23,029 bases of DNA from assembly GCA_964388595.1 (NCBI GenBank), contig CAYMAX010000022.1, positions 1-23,029 on the forward strand, written 5' to 3'. The notes beneath the pieces are model-generated. The model did not search any database. It was given only the letters and a program-made list of their open reading frames with translations, and was not told the DNA's origin. The translations under genes and the position numbers were made by a program. Below, one piece after another: positions 1 to 8,392 of the stretch. Positions within the stretch are counted from its first letter, which is position 1. Each line of letters begins with the position of its first letter. Source of the stretch: CAYMAX01 sp964388595 (GTDB lineage: Bacteria > Bacteroidota > Bacteroidia > Bacteroidales > UBA932).

Positions 1-1
1 C

Positions 2-724
2 AGTATGGACTGGAATGTGACTGCCCGTCTTCGTTCTCCATATATCAAAGTCTTGGAGGAAGAGAGGGAACTGACTGTAGTGCTGCTGGTAGATGTGAGC
101 GGTTCACGTCTGTTCGGGACCACTTCCAAGACCAAAAAAGAACTTACTGCAGAGATAGCTGCCGTACTCGCTTTCTCTGCGAGCATCAATAATGATAAAG
201 TGGGTGCCCTGTTTTTCAGTTCCAAAGTGGAAAAATTCATTCCCCCCAAGAAGGGAAGGAGTCACCTGCTGCGCATCATCAGAGAGTTGCTCGAATTTGA
301 ACCCGAAGACAAGGGTACAGACATAGGAGAGGCGTTGAGATTTCTGACCAATGCCATCAAGAAGAAGTGCAATGCCTTCATCCTCTCCGATATGCTCGAT
401 GTCAAAAATGATTTCGAACCTGCCTACGAGGATGCTCTCAAGGTAGCTGTCAATCGGCATGACCTCTCTGTCATCAATATTTATGACGAGAGAGAACATA
501 CCCTTCCCAATGTGGGAATGATAAAAGTCAGGGACAACGAAAACGGCCACGAGATGTGGGTCGATACATCAAGTCAGATAGTTAGAGACAACTATGCAGA
601 GTGGGCCAGAAGAGTACAGCAGGAGGCACTTCTGCTGCTTCGCAGATACAAAGTGGAGACTGTCAGCATTCGTACCGACCAGGATTATGTCAAGAGTTTA
701 GTGACTTTATTTAAGACCAAATGA
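2..724 (+). CDS. DUF58 family protein, 5'-truncated by window edge
   Basis: C-terminal 240 residues of a DUF58 protein. The reading frame is open from base 2, and the family signature (MDWNVTAR, then EEERELTV) normally lies well inside these proteins, so the true start is upstream of the window and the ATG at 5 is not it. A VWA-like metal site follows: DVSGS at residues 30-34 counted from that ATG, with a GTDIGEAL element about 75 residues later. No membrane segment is visible in this part. Family members usually sit beside a MoxR AAA+ ATPase at the head of Bat operons and are thought to be its substrate or partner; MoxR would be just outside the window. The stop overlaps the next start (ATGA at 721-724), suggesting translational coupling. 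The family call is firm; the molecular function is not established. Confidence 0.93.
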   Translation, partial: SMDWNVTARLRSPYIKVLEEERELTVVLLVDVSGSRLFGTTSKTKKELTAEIAAVLAFSASINNDKVGALFFSSKVEKFIPPKKGRSHLLRIIRELLEFEPEDKGTDIGEALRFLTNAIKKKCNAFILSDMLDVKNDFEPAYEDALKVAVNRHDLSVINIYDEREHTLPNVGMIKVRDNENGHEMWVDTSSQIVRDNYAEWARRVQQEALLLLRRYKVETVSIRTDQDYVKSLVTLFKTK

Positions 725-1677
725 CCAGACACTTTTATAAAATATTATCAATAGCGACAGCGATATTTTTCTCAGGGAACATCTCTGCACAGGAGCTCAT
801 CTCCTATGGACTTACCAAAGACACTATATTGATAGGCGACCAGATAGAGTGGAAAGTGAAGATGAAAGTGCCAAGAGACCTCACCATTGAGGTCGACTCT
901 CTCGGCAACCCTGTCACCCCAGGTGTCGAAAGATTGGGACATTTTCTCATCGACACTCTGACCCTGAAGAAAAAATATGCTCAAGTGGAGGCGAAAGCGA
1001 CATTAACCTCTTTTGACAGTGGCTCGTATGTCATCCCCCCAAGAGTGTTCTATTTCTACAGAGGCAATGACCTGGTAGATACCATCCGGATAAAAGACCT
1101 TGCATTGGAGGTCACCACCATCCCCATAGATACTGCCACATATAAGATGTATGACATCAAGCCGCAGTTTGGCTATCCCGTCACATTTAAAGAGATTTTG
1201 CCATGGGTGGGAGGGATGATATTGCTTATAGCCATCATCTTCTTCATGGCCTGGATGCTGAAAAACAGGAAAGCACATAAGACTTTATTTGGCAAACCGA
1301 TAGTTAAAGACCCGCCGCATATCGTAGCTCTGCGCAATCTTGACAAGATACGTAACGAGAAATTGTGGCAAAACAAGAAGCAGAAGCAGTTCTATACTGA
1401 GATAACTGACACCCTCAGAATATATCTCGAAGGACGATACCATATCAAGACGATGGAACGCACTTCCAATGAGATACTCTCTGACCTCTCTCTTCAGAAG
1501 GTCGAGACCTCTCAGATGGAGGAAATCACAGATTTGTTTTCAAGGGCTGATCTGGTCAAATTTGCCAAGTACAGTGCCACTGACGATGAAAATGAAAGTA
1601 CCATTCCTGCAGCTGTCCGCTTTGTGAATGCCACTTTCTTGCAAGAAATAGAGGAGGATAAGAAAGATGGAAAGTAG
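721..1677 (+). CDS. BatD-like membrane protein of the Bat operon
   Basis: Protein of 318 residues. Residues 1-23 look like a signal peptide ending in ISAQ, followed by a beta-rich periplasmic part of about 135 residues. A membrane segment spans about 159-180, and the cytoplasmic tail is rich in Lys and Arg. The tail (about 223-310) resembles the tail of BatD in this same operon: both have an FY-E-(I/L) start, a conserved Tyr about ten residues on, an (R/E)-(T/E)-S-x-(E/N) helix and a late (K/R)-(Y/A) turn. The layout matches the DUF4381/BatD-like proteins that lie between DUF58 and BatA in many Bacteroidota. It overlaps the DUF58 gene by 4 bases and batA by 11. It probably works in the Bat membrane complex; no enzymatic motif is seen. 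Confidence 0.8.
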   Translation: MTRHFYKILSIATAIFFSGNISAQELISYGLTKDTILIGDQIEWKVKMKVPRDLTIEVDSLGNPVTPGVERLGHFLIDTLTLKKKYAQVEAKATLTSFDSGSYVIPPRVFYFYRGNDLVDTIRIKDLALEVTTIPIDTATYKMYDIKPQFGYPVTFKEILPWVGGMILLIAIIFFMAWMLKNRKAHKTLFGKPIVKDPPHIVALRNLDKIRNEKLWQNKKQKQFYTEITDTLRIYLEGRYHIKTMERTSNEILSDLSLQKVETSQMEEITDLFSRADLVKFAKYSATDDENESTIPAAVRFVNATFLQEIEEDKKDGK

Positions 1678-2665
1678 CGTTTTCTTCGAATATCCCAATC
1701 TCCTGTGGCTGGAGTTTATCATCCTCCCGCTGATAGCTTTCTATGTTTGCAGAGAGCTGTGGGGTAAATCCTCATACATAATGGTCTCCGATATCAGGCC
1801 ATTTGTCGGCAAAGCGGGATTTGTGAAGAAAATAGCCCGTCATATCCCATTTGTGTTGAGGTTGGTAACCATAGCTTTACTGATAGTGGCGATTGCCCGT
1901 CCCAGGTCTTCTTCCACAGTCTCCAAAGTCGATACGGAAGGTATAGATATCGTACTCGCGATGGATGTTTCCACCAGTATGCTCGCCAGAGATTTTAATC
2001 CGGACAGGATAGAGGCAGCCAAGGAGATAGCCATAGAATTTATCTCACAACGTCCCTCCGACAGGATAGGTATTGTAGTCTTTGCCGGAGAAAGTTACAC
2101 TCAGTCTCCTCTGACTACTGACCGTGCCACTCTCATCAATCTTATGAAAGAGATAGAGTGCGGCATTATTGACGATGGTACAGCCATAGGCAACGGACTT
2201 GCCACTGCAGTGGCCAGATTGAAAGATTCCCAGGCCAAGAGCAGAGTGATTATTTTGCTTACAGACGGTGTGAACAACAGAGGAGAAATTGCCCCTCAGA
2301 TGGCTATTGAGATAGCGAAAACATACGGAATAAGAGTTTATACCATCGGCGTAGGAGCCATGGGTAATGCTCCCTATCCCGTGATGACCCCTTTCGGAGT
2401 GAAAACGATGACTGTGCCGGTGGAGATAGATGAAAAGTTGCTTCAGGAGATAGCTTCCAGCACAGGAGGGACCTATTTCCGTGCCACTGATAATACCAAA
2501 TTGCTCTCCATTTACGGGGAGATTAACAAAATGGAAAAAGTGAGAACTACCACAGACTCTTTCCCTGTCTATGAAGAACTCTTCGACAAATATGCATTGA
2601 TGGCATTGGCAGCTTTTATTATTGAATTAATATTCAGGCTTTTGGCAGTAAGGAGGATAGTATGA
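1667..2665 (+). CDS. batA: BatA, VWA-domain membrane protein
   Basis: Protein of 332 residues with the BatA layout: two N-terminal membrane helices (about 9-28 and 61-77), a VWA domain facing the periplasm or cytoplasm (topology not certain), and a C-terminal helix (about 307-325). The metal-ion-dependent adhesion site is complete: DVSTS at 100-104, a Thr in DGTAIG at about 172, and TDG at 199-201. The Bat proteins were named from Bacteroides fragilis mutants with reduced aerotolerance and form a membrane complex of unknown biochemistry. The start ATG at 1667 lies inside the previous gene (11-base overlap), and the stop overlaps the next start by 4 bases, so the chain is translationally coupled. 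BatA and BatB are paralogues; the order in the operon and the absence of a TPR tail favour BatA. Confidence 0.92.
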   Translation: MESSVFFEYPNLLWLEFIILPLIAFYVCRELWGKSSYIMVSDIRPFVGKAGFVKKIARHIPFVLRLVTIALLIVAIARPRSSSTVSKVDTEGIDIVLAMDVSTSMLARDFNPDRIEAAKEIAIEFISQRPSDRIGIVVFAGESYTQSPLTTDRATLINLMKEIECGIIDDGTAIGNGLATAVARLKDSQAKSRVIILLTDGVNNRGEIAPQMAIEIAKTYGIRVYTIGVGAMGNAPYPVMTPFGVKTMTVPVEIDEKLLQEIASSTGGTYFRATDNTKLLSIYGEINKMEKVRTTTDSFPVYEELFDKYALMALAAFIIELIFRLLAVRRIV

Positions 2666-4419
2666 TACATTTTGCTCACATTCAATATCTTTGGATTATT
2701 CTTTTGGTGCCCGTGCTCTTTATTGTCTATGCGGTGATGAGGCGGTTGAGGAAGAAAAGGGTGGCTTCTTTCGGTGAGCCTGACCTGGTAGAAGGACTCA
2801 CTCCCTATGTATCAAAAAGAAAAGGTTGGGTAAAACTCTCTCTTCTCTCGTTGGCCCTGATTTTTATGTCGATAGGGCTTGCCCGCCCTCAGTTGGGCGC
2901 CACACTCAAAGAACAGGAGATAAAAGGGGTGGAGATAATGATAGCCCTCGACGTATCCAATTCTATGCTTGCTGAAGATTATTCCCCCAACAGACTTGAA
3001 CGTGCCAAACTTGCCATATCCAAGCTCGTTGATAAACTTCAGTCTGACAGGATAGGCTTGATAGTCTTTGCAGGTCAGTCATTCGTCCAGCTCCCCATTA
3101 CCACCGACTATGTGTCGGCCAAGATTTTCTTGAATTCCATCAACACCGAATCTGTCCCTGTACAGGGTACGGCGATAGGGGATGCGATCCGTACTTCCAT
3201 AAGAAGTTTCAGTGCGGAGAGTGAAAACAGTCGTGCCATCATTGTCATCTCAGATGGTGAAAATCACGAAGATGACCCCATCAGCGCAGCGAAAGATGCT
3301 GTAAGTATGGGGGCAAGAGTCTTTTGTATCGGAGTTGGTTCTGCAGAAGGCAAACCTATACCTGTCAATGGAGAGCTGCTCAAAGACAGAGACGGTAATA
3401 TAGTAGTGACCAAGCTTGATGAGGCTACTCTTCGCAGGGTGGCTTCAGCCGGAAATGGTATTTATGTCAGGGCAGGCAATAGTGAATTCGGGCTCAATCC
3501 CATCATCGATGACATCAGAAGCATGGATGCCAAACGTTTCAAGTCAGTGGTTTTCGAAGATTTTGACGAACAATATATGTATTTCTTCGCCATCGCTCTG
3601 TTTTTTCTGATTTTCGAGCTGTTTATCAGCGACAGAAGGAATGGCAGGAGTCTGTTTAAGAACCACAAGAATGTGGCTGCAGTCATTATCATGATGTTGA
3701 TAACCCTCTCTGCCTCTGCCCAGAGCGACCGTTCTCAGGTGCGCTCAGGCAACCGCTCATTCAAAAAGGGCAATTATCAAAAATCGGAAATAGAATATAA
3801 GCGCGCCCTTCTCAAAGATTCAACGAGCACAGCAGCGAGATATGACCTTGGAAATACATTTTACAAAATGGACAATTTCTCTGAAATGCAGCGGTACTAC
3901 CAAAATCTGGGTGATACCCTCAAATCGGGTTCTGATGAGAAAGCTTCGCAATATTTTCACAATTCGGGCAATCTTGCCATCAAACAAAAACAATATTCGC
4001 AGGCGGTGGAGGCCTATAAAGAGTCTTTGAGGCGCAATCCTACCGACATGGAGACGAAGTCCAATCTCGCCTATGCCCAGAAATTGTTGGAGAACGAGAA
4101 GCAGAACCAGGACCAGAATCAAGATCAGAATCAAGATCAGAACAAGGACCAGAATAAGGACCAGAATAAGGACCAGAACAAAGATCAAAATAAAGATCAG
4201 AACAAAGATCAGAATAAAGACCAAAACCAAGACCAGAATCAGGACCAGAACAAGGACCAGCAGCAGCAAAACAGCGAGCAGACTCCCCCTCAGATAACGC
4301 CTCAGGCTGCTCAACAGATGTTGCAGGCGATAGAAGATAAAGAGAAAGAGACTCAGGAAAAGGTCAAAAAAGAAAAAGCAGACAGGTTGAAAACCAAACA
4401 AAAAGAAAAGAATTGGTAG
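2662..4419 (+). CDS. batB: BatB-BatC fusion: VWA domain plus TPR domain
   Basis: Protein of 585 residues that combines two proteins normally encoded separately. Residues 1-330 are a BatB: membrane helices at about 7-27 and 57-75, a VWA domain with MIDAS DVSNS at 97-101, and a helix at about 311-330. A second hydrophobic stretch (about 338-352) ends in ASAQ, just like a signal peptide, and is followed by SDRSQVRSGN, the usual beginning of mature BatC. TPR repeats follow (about 355-480), then thirteen copies of a four-residue N-(Q/K)-D-Q repeat and a charged tail. No stop or frame break separates the halves. An internal GTG at 3673 or ATG at 3691 could also start a separate BatC. The gene overlaps batA by 4 bases and is followed by batD after 4 bases. 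The Asn/Asp/Gln/Lys-rich tail resembles low-complexity tails of other BatC proteins. Confidence 0.88.
   Translation: MIHFAHIQYLWIILLVPVLFIVYAVMRRLRKKRVASFGEPDLVEGLTPYVSKRKGWVKLSLLSLALIFMSIGLARPQLGATLKEQEIKGVEIMIALDVSNSMLAEDYSPNRLERAKLAISKLVDKLQSDRIGLIVFAGQSFVQLPITTDYVSAKIFLNSINTESVPVQGTAIGDAIRTSIRSFSAESENSRAIIVISDGENHEDDPISAAKDAVSMGARVFCIGVGSAEGKPIPVNGELLKDRDGNIVVTKLDEATLRRVASAGNGIYVRAGNSEFGLNPIIDDIRSMDAKRFKSVVFEDFDEQYMYFFAIALFFLIFELFISDRRNGRSLFKNHKNVAAVIIMMLITLSASAQSDRSQVRSGNRSFKKGNYQKSEIEYKRALLKDSTSTAARYDLGNTFYKMDNFSEMQRYYQNLGDTLKSGSDEKASQYFHNSGNLAIKQKQYSQAVEAYKESLRRNPTDMETKSNLAYAQKLLENEKQNQDQNQDQNQDQNKDQNKDQNKDQNKDQNKDQNKDQNKDQNQDQNQDQNKDQQQQNSEQTPPQITPQAAQQMLQAIEDKEKETQEKVKKEKADRLKTKQKEKNW
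4105..4260 (+). repeat. 12-base tandem repeat inside batBC, 13 units
   Basis: Thirteen consecutive 12-base units of the form AA(C/T)-(C/A)A(A/G)-GA(C/T)-CAG encode N-(Q/K)-D-Q. The order is three NQDQ, seven NKDQ, two NQDQ and one NKDQ. The unit is a multiple of three, so copy-number slippage would keep the frame. Synonymous third-base differences between units show the array is not freshly expanded. The long reading frames seen on the other strand and in the +2 frame here are by-products of this repeat. Confidence 0.95.
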
Positions 4420-4423
4420 AAAT

Positions 4424-6220
4424 ATGAAGAGATTAATTGTCAATATTGCGCTTTTGCTTCTCGTGCCACTCTGTGCGAGAGCTCAATATTCTCTAGGGGT
4501 AGATGCCCCGGGAGTGGTGTCGATAGATGAGCGTATTAAATTGGTGTACACCGCCACAGGCAAAGTCAGTGATTTCATTCCTCCTTCCATCCAGGATTTT
4601 GACATACTTGCCGGTCCCTCTCCTTCTACAATGAGCAACACTCAGATAATCAACGGCAAGATGACTCATACTTACGAGATGAGTTATACTTATATTTTGA
4701 CCCCTCGGCAAGAGGGTACTTTCACCATTCCTCCGGCATCTGTAGTGATTGACAAAAAGACATATTCATCCAAAGCGGTGACCATAGAGGTGGTCAAGAC
4801 TGCCTCTGCCGTCAATAACTCATCGAGTTCCAGTGCGGGAGGGTCAACATCTTCGGTAGCGAGTGGCAATAATATCATTTTAAAGCTATCTCTAAGCAAG
4901 AAAAATGTGGTCAAAGGAGAGCCAATCATTGCTACATTGAAGCTCTATACAGCCGTCAATATCAATGGATTTGATGATATCAAATTCCCCACTTTCAATG
5001 GTTTCTGGAGTCAGGAAATAGAATCTCCCACCAATCTGGAGTTTGTGCGCGAAAATCTCGATGGAGAGATATATAGTGCCGCTCTTATCAGAAAGTACAT
5101 CCTTCTTCCACAACAGACAGGGGTCATCACCATAGAACCTGCAGAGATAGTATGCCAGGTGCCACAGCGCAACACTTCCACTGCCAACTCTATTTTCGAT
5201 TCTTTCTTTGATGATTATCAGGTAATTAAGAAAAGAGTATCGACCCCCGAAATAAATGTCAATGTGGCTCCTCTTCCTGCCGGTGCTCCTGCTTCATTCA
5301 CTGGAGGCGTTGGCGACTTCAAGATCGATGTCAAACTCTCCAAAGATACTGTAAATGCTCACGAAGCTGCTTCACTTGTGATGACCATCACCGGTACCGG
5401 TAATCTCAATCTTATCGAAGCACCCAAAATCGTACTCCCTCCAGACTTCGAATCGTATGACGTCAAAAGAACAGAGAAGATATCTTCGGGTGCCAAAGGC
5501 AGTACCGGCACCAAATCATTCGAATATCCGTTTATCCCCCGAAGTCCGGGGCACTTTACCATTGACCCCATAAAGTTTAGTTACTACGACATTGCCAAAG
5601 GGAGATATATCACTCTTACCTCACAACCTACTGACATCGGTGTTGGAAGAGGCAGTGAATCGGGTGCGGTGGTTCTCTCCGAGGGGCTCAACAAGCTATC
5701 TGTCAAAAATATCGGAGATGACATAAGATTTATCTCCACAGATGGCTCCAGGCTCAAGAAAAATGCTCCTCTTTTCGTTGCCACTCCGTGGATGTATGTC
5801 ATAATAGCTCTCATCATTGCACTTTATTTCGCTATTTCCGCTATCTGCGCACACACGCTCAAACGGAGAAAAGATGTGGTGGGTGCCAAGACGCGCAAAG
5901 CCAAGAAAGTAGCCAAAGTCCGTCTCAAGAAGGCTGAGTCGTTCCTCAAAGAGAATCTTTACTCTGCATTCTATGAAGAGCTGCACAAAGCCATAACGGG
6001 TTATATCTCAGATAAATTCTCTCTCCCGATAGCTGACTTCAGCCGAGAGAGCATCAATGAGCAGCTCTCTTCCAAAGGCTATGGAGAAGATGTGATAAAA
6101 GAATTGTTTGATGTGCTTGATGCCTGTGAATATGCGCGTTATGCCCCTTCTACTGGATATCAGGCGATGGAAAATCACTATAAGAGTGCGTTAAATGTAA
6201 TTTCAAAAATAGAAAGTTAA
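4424..6220 (+). CDS. batD: BatD, large periplasmic Bat protein
   Basis: Protein of 598 residues with a signal peptide (1-20, ending CARA before QYSLG), then a long beta-rich extracytoplasmic region of Ig-like repeats. A Ser-rich linker lies at about 132-147. A membrane helix spans about 456-476, followed by a basic stretch and a helical cytoplasmic tail. This is the standard BatD (oxygen-tolerance protein) layout and length. The tail (about 515-598) resembles the tail of the protein encoded at 721-1677, suggesting a shared binding module. It starts 4 bases after batBC and ends 4 bases before batE. BatD has no known enzymatic activity; a scaffold role on the outer face of the inner membrane is the usual guess. 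The start at 4424 is chosen because it gives a complete signal peptide. Confidence 0.92.
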   Translation: MKRLIVNIALLLLVPLCARAQYSLGVDAPGVVSIDERIKLVYTATGKVSDFIPPSIQDFDILAGPSPSTMSNTQIINGKMTHTYEMSYTYILTPRQEGTFTIPPASVVIDKKTYSSKAVTIEVVKTASAVNNSSSSSAGGSTSSVASGNNIILKLSLSKKNVVKGEPIIATLKLYTAVNINGFDDIKFPTFNGFWSQEIESPTNLEFVRENLDGEIYSAALIRKYILLPQQTGVITIEPAEIVCQVPQRNTSTANSIFDSFFDDYQVIKKRVSTPEINVNVAPLPAGAPASFTGGVGDFKIDVKLSKDTVNAHEAASLVMTITGTGNLNLIEAPKIVLPPDFESYDVKRTEKISSGAKGSTGTKSFEYPFIPRSPGHFTIDPIKFSYYDIAKGRYITLTSQPTDIGVGRGSESGAVVLSEGLNKLSVKNIGDDIRFISTDGSRLKKNAPLFVATPWMYVIIALIIALYFAISAICAHTLKRRKDVVGAKTRKAKKVAKVRLKKAESFLKENLYSAFYEELHKAITGYISDKFSLPIADFSRESINEQLSSKGYGEDVIKELFDVLDACEYARYAPSTGYQAMENHYKSALNVISKIES

Positions 6221-6224
6221 GATT

Positions 6225-6996
6225 ATGAAAAAGCTTTCATTATTCATAATTGTATTGTCGCTGTCGGTTGGTTGCCTCGCTTCCACTCAGAAAGATTCTC
6301 TTTGGAATGATGCTGTCAATGCCTACTCCGGAGGTGATTATGAAGTGGCATTAAGGAGCTTCAGCGAACTTGAAAGAGAAGGATATGTCTCAAGTGAACT
6401 CTATTTTAATATAGGGAACTGCTATTATAAACTCGGCAATTACACAGCCAAAGCTATTCTCTATTATGAGAGGACTTTGAGACTTGACCCTTCCAATCCC
6501 GATGCCAAAATCAATCTCGAACTTGCTCATCAGTACACTCTCGACCGCATAGATGTAGTACCTGAGTTTGTGCTCGTCTCCTGGGTGAAGAATTTTCGAG
6601 ACACACTTTCCTCCAATATGTGGGCCTACATCTCTCTGAGCTGTTTCCTCCTTGCCTCCCTTCTTCTTGTTGTATTTAGGTACGGAAGAAGTTTGGGGCT
6701 CAGGAAGGCATCTTTTATCATAGCTATAGTCATTTTCGTAATGGCATTGTGTTCACTCTCATTCTCCATAAGTCTCTATCATGAGTATCAAAGAGAAGAC
6801 GCAGCTATAGTGATGAATCCGGTAAGTTCGGTGAGGAGCTCTCCCACTGATACCGGTAAATCCCTTTTTATAATNNNNNNNNNNACACGAAGGCACCAAA
6901 GTGCAAATCATCGATTCACTTGGTGACTGGAAAAGAATAGAACTTTCTGATGGTCGTCAAGGTTGGTTGCCATACAGAGATATAGAAATCATATAA
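6225..6996 (+). CDS. batE: BatE, TPR and SH3-like protein (interrupted by a contig gap)
   Basis: The N-terminal part (to 6874) has a signal peptide of about 20 residues, TPR repeats (about 25-110), two membrane helices (about 133-155 and 162-188) and the beginning of a bacterial SH3 domain (SSVRSSPTDTGKSLF). The rest of the SH3 domain is on the far side of the N run: HEGTKVQIIDSLGD through GWLPYRDIEII and a TAA at 6994-6996. As written, the two halves are in different frames. Removing all ten Ns joins them exactly as SLFI-I-HEGTKV, so this is an assembly artefact rather than a broken gene. BatE is the last classic Bat protein. The next gene (glmM) begins 4 bases later, continuing the operon. 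The Cys in SVGC at residue 17 is a weak lipobox candidate. Confidence 0.88.
6875..6884. other. Assembly gap of ten Ns
   Basis: Ten undetermined bases lie inside batE. Frame analysis of the two sides requires the true gap length to be a multiple of three; zero fits and gives a normal SH3 domain. The ten Ns therefore look like a placeholder joining two abutting contigs. Confidence 0.95.
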
Positions 6997-7000
6997 TCGT

Positions 7001-8392
7001 ATGTCACTAATCAAATCTATTTCAGGAATAAGAGGTACCATCGGCGGTGTGGCCGGCGATGGTCTTACCCCCATTGACATTGTCAAATTTACATCGGCTT
7101 ATGCCGTCCGTCTCAAGATCAGAAGACCGGGAAGAGAAAGATATAATGTGGTGGTGGGGAGAGATGCCCGTCTTTCGGGCAAAATGGTTGACAGCATAGT
7201 ATGCGGCACACTTAATGCCTGCGGTATTGATGTTGTGAACATCGGCATGGCATCTACGCCTACTGTAGAGATGGCTGTAATCATGGAAAAAGCAGATGGG
7301 GGTATCATCCTGACTGCTTCCCACAATCCCAAACATTGGAATGCTCTGAAGCTTCTCAATGAGAAGGGGGAATTTCTCGATGCACAGGAGGGAGAGCAAT
7401 TGCTCAAAGTTGCCGAAAAAGAGGATTTCTCTTTCTGCGAAGTGGACAAAATAGGTCACGTCGAACATAAAGATTACACAGATGCCCATATAAAAGCTGT
7501 ATTGGCTTACCCCTTGGTCGATGTTGAGTCTATCTATCGTGCCGGATTTAAGGTGGCACTCGATGCCATCAATTCTGTGGGAGGAGTGATAATGCCCAAA
7601 CTTTTCGAGTCGCTGGGTGTTGAGTGCGTATGTCTCAACTGCGACCCGACGGGAGATTTTGCTCATAATCCAGAGCCTCTTCCGTCCAATCTGACGGGGC
7701 TTTCTGAACTTACCCTCTCTTCAGGAGCAGACTTGGGAGTCTCTGTAGACCCTGATGTCGACAGACTTGCCCTCATTTGCGAAAATGGCATTCCATTTGG
7801 AGAAGAATATACTCTTGTCTCTGTGGCAGACTATCTCCTTTCAAATAAAAAAGGTCCCACAGTCTCCAATCTCTCTTCTTCCAGGGCATTGAAAGATGTC
7901 ACAGAGAAGTATGGTTGCACATATTCTGCAGCCGCAGTGGGAGAGGTGAATGTCACTACACTCATGAAACAGACAGGAGCAGTGATAGGGGGAGAAGGTA
8001 ATGGTGGTGTGATAGTGCCTGACCTTCATTATGGCAGAGATGCACTCATCGGAGTGGCACTGTTTTTAAGCAATTTGGCCCACAAGAAGATGAAGGTGTC
8101 AGAGCTTCGTGCCACATATCCCCAATATATCATTTCTAAAAATCGTATCGAACTCTCTGACGACAGCCTTATAGGTCGGATTTTTGAAGAAGTAAAGAGG
8201 CGTTTTGCATCGGAAAGGATTACTACCATCGATGGGGTGAAAATCGATTTCGATAAGGAAAAGATGTGGGTGCACCTGCGTAAATCCAATACCGAACCGA
8301 TTATCCGTATTTATTCTGAGGCTTCAGATGAGACTAAAGCTCAGGCTCTTGCCTCTCAAAGAATCGATATCGCACAATCTCTTTTGAAATAA
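7001..8392 (+). CDS. glmM: Phosphoglucosamine mutase / phosphohexomutase
   Basis: Protein of 463 residues of the alpha-D-phosphohexomutase family. It converts glucosamine-6-phosphate to glucosamine-1-phosphate in the cytoplasm, en route to UDP-GlcNAc for peptidoglycan and lipid A. All four active-site loops are present: the phosphoserine loop TASHNP (Ser107), the metal loop DPDVDR (250-255), the sugar-binding loop GEGNGG (331-336) and the phosphate-binding loop RKSNTEP (427-433). The opening SGIRGTIGG and the length fit the Bacteroidota members annotated as GlmM. Specificity for glucosamine over mannose or glucose phosphates cannot be proven from sequence, so phosphomannomutase remains the alternative. 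It starts 4 bases after batE and its stop overlaps the next start (TAATG), so it is part of the same transcription unit. Confidence 0.88.
   Translation: MSLIKSISGIRGTIGGVAGDGLTPIDIVKFTSAYAVRLKIRRPGRERYNVVVGRDARLSGKMVDSIVCGTLNACGIDVVNIGMASTPTVEMAVIMEKADGGIILTASHNPKHWNALKLLNEKGEFLDAQEGEQLLKVAEKEDFSFCEVDKIGHVEHKDYTDAHIKAVLAYPLVDVESIYRAGFKVALDAINSVGGVIMPKLFESLGVECVCLNCDPTGDFAHNPEPLPSNLTGLSELTLSSGADLGVSVDPDVDRLALICENGIPFGEEYTLVSVADYLLSNKKGPTVSNLSSSRALKDVTEKYGCTYSAAAVGEVNVTTLMKQTGAVIGGEGNGGVIVPDLHYGRDALIGVALFLSNLAHKKMKVSELRATYPQYIISKNRIELSDDSLIGRIFEEVKRRFASERITTIDGVKIDFDKEKMWVHLRKSNTEPIIRIYSEASDETKAQALASQRIDIAQSLLK

Noticed and set aside
4105..4260. CRISPR-like array
   Set aside because: The units are contiguous, without spacers, and are in-frame protein-coding repeats.
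3820..4443. Long hydrophobic reading frame on the minus strand and an Arg/Thr-Lys-rich frame on the + strand (4073-4297) across the batBC repeat
   Set aside because: Both are by-products of the 12-base repeat; the Ile/Leu/Val runs and RT/RI repeats come from one codon pattern, and batBC in the coding frame has clear TPR homology.
7022..7666. 214-residue open frame on the minus strand opposite glmM
   Set aside because: It mirrors a strongly conserved coding sequence, has no recognisable domain and no promoter or neighbouring genes on that strand.
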